Shown here: positions 13,140 to 13,307 of the stretch, piece after piece | How positions within the stretch are numbered: position 1 is the stretch's first letter | Layout of the letters: every line of letters begins with the position of its first letter | Source of the DNA: an uncultured Eubacteriales bacterium | GTDB taxonomy: Bacteria; Bacillota; Clostridia; Oscillospirales; CAG-272 | Reading direction: 5' to 3' | Length of the DNA: 13,307 bases | Assembly (NCBI GenBank): GCA_934378145.1 | Contig: CAKXXW010000042.1 | Span: 1-13,307 of the forward strand | Notes under the pieces: model-generated | Seen by the model: the letters and a program-made list of their open reading frames with translations, nothing else | Database searches by the model: none | What the model was told of the DNA's origin: nothing | Made by a program: the position numbers and the translations under genes

Positions 13140-13307
13140 GGGGACGCGGGAGATGCGGGGGACACGGGGGATGCGGAGGACACGGGAAACTTTCTTAGAA
13201 GAAAGTTTCCCGAACCCTTCAAAGAATTTGTTGGCGGGTTATAGAAGTAGTGCTTTTTTCACGATTAAAGACTATGGAAGCTATGCCTTGTCTCGCGGCA
13301 TTTTGCC
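13140..13307 (-). repeat. Interspersed structured repeat, copy D (cut by window end)
   Basis: Same orientation as copy B. From left to right: five consecutive degenerate 9-bp units (13140-13184, GGRGAYGCG-like), a perfect 13-bp hairpin 13184-13196/13199-13211 almost identical to the one in copy B, the conserved CGAACCCTTCAAAGAA, a less conserved stretch, then the P1 strand CTTGTCTCG (13287-13295) and the first strand of P4 (TTTTGCC, 13301-13307). The rest of the folded core should lie just beyond the window. It abuts the upstream side of glf. Confidence 0.78.

Noticed and set aside
13140..13184. CRISPR-like array from the regular 9-bp units
   Set aside because: Units are contiguous and only 9 bp, with no spacers and no cas genes.
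13097..13222. N-terminal extension of glf from 13222
   Set aside because: It translates the 9-bp repeat units and hairpin; family proteins start at the FAD-binding segment, as from 13096.

Overview
The window looks like a piece of a Bacillota (Clostridia-type, probably gut Oscillospiraceae-like) chromosome. The evidence is GC-rich coding DNA that still uses ATA, AGG and AGA freely, strong GGAGG-type ribosome binding sites, consensus sigma-A promoters and a Clostridia-style heterodimeric ABC exporter pair. This placement is inference; no rRNA or other marker gene is present.

Layout. 1-948 has no protein gene. It holds an array of small hairpins (3-162), a hairpin-rich stretch (163-360), an interspersed repeat, copy A (361-765), and a consensus promoter with an operator-like palindrome. 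949-4664 is a two-gene, translationally overlapping heterodimeric ABC exporter. 4665-5560 is again gene-free and holds a hairpin terminator candidate and repeat copies B and C, arranged back to back as a large inverted repeat. From 5638 a plus-strand run carries a Wzy/O-antigen-ligase-type membrane protein, a WbpM/CapD-type membrane nucleotide-sugar 4,6-dehydratase, a MATE-family transporter and a very acidic protein of unknown function. On the minus strand are glf (UDP-galactopyranose mutase, 13096-11978) and a likely one-TM small protein (11852-11592) whose end lies antisense to the acidic protein gene. Copy D of the repeat starts just upstream of glf and is cut by the window end.

How the genes work together: Wzy-like protein, dehydratase and UDP-galactopyranose mutase all point to making a cell-surface polysaccharide that contains galactofuranose and a dehydratase-derived deoxy-sugar. 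The MATE protein belongs to the same MOP superfamily as Wzx flippases, but by sequence it is an ordinary MATE exporter. No glycosyltransferase is present. The ABC exporter is a separate transcription unit.

The most notable signal is the repeat. Copies A, B and C contain a core of about 145 nt that folds into the same four-way-junction shape. Many paired positions differ between copies but stay complementary (compensatory changes), with G-U pairs and a G-A mismatch that agree on one strand. This suggests selection on RNA (or single-stranded DNA) structure. I do not recognise it as a known family.
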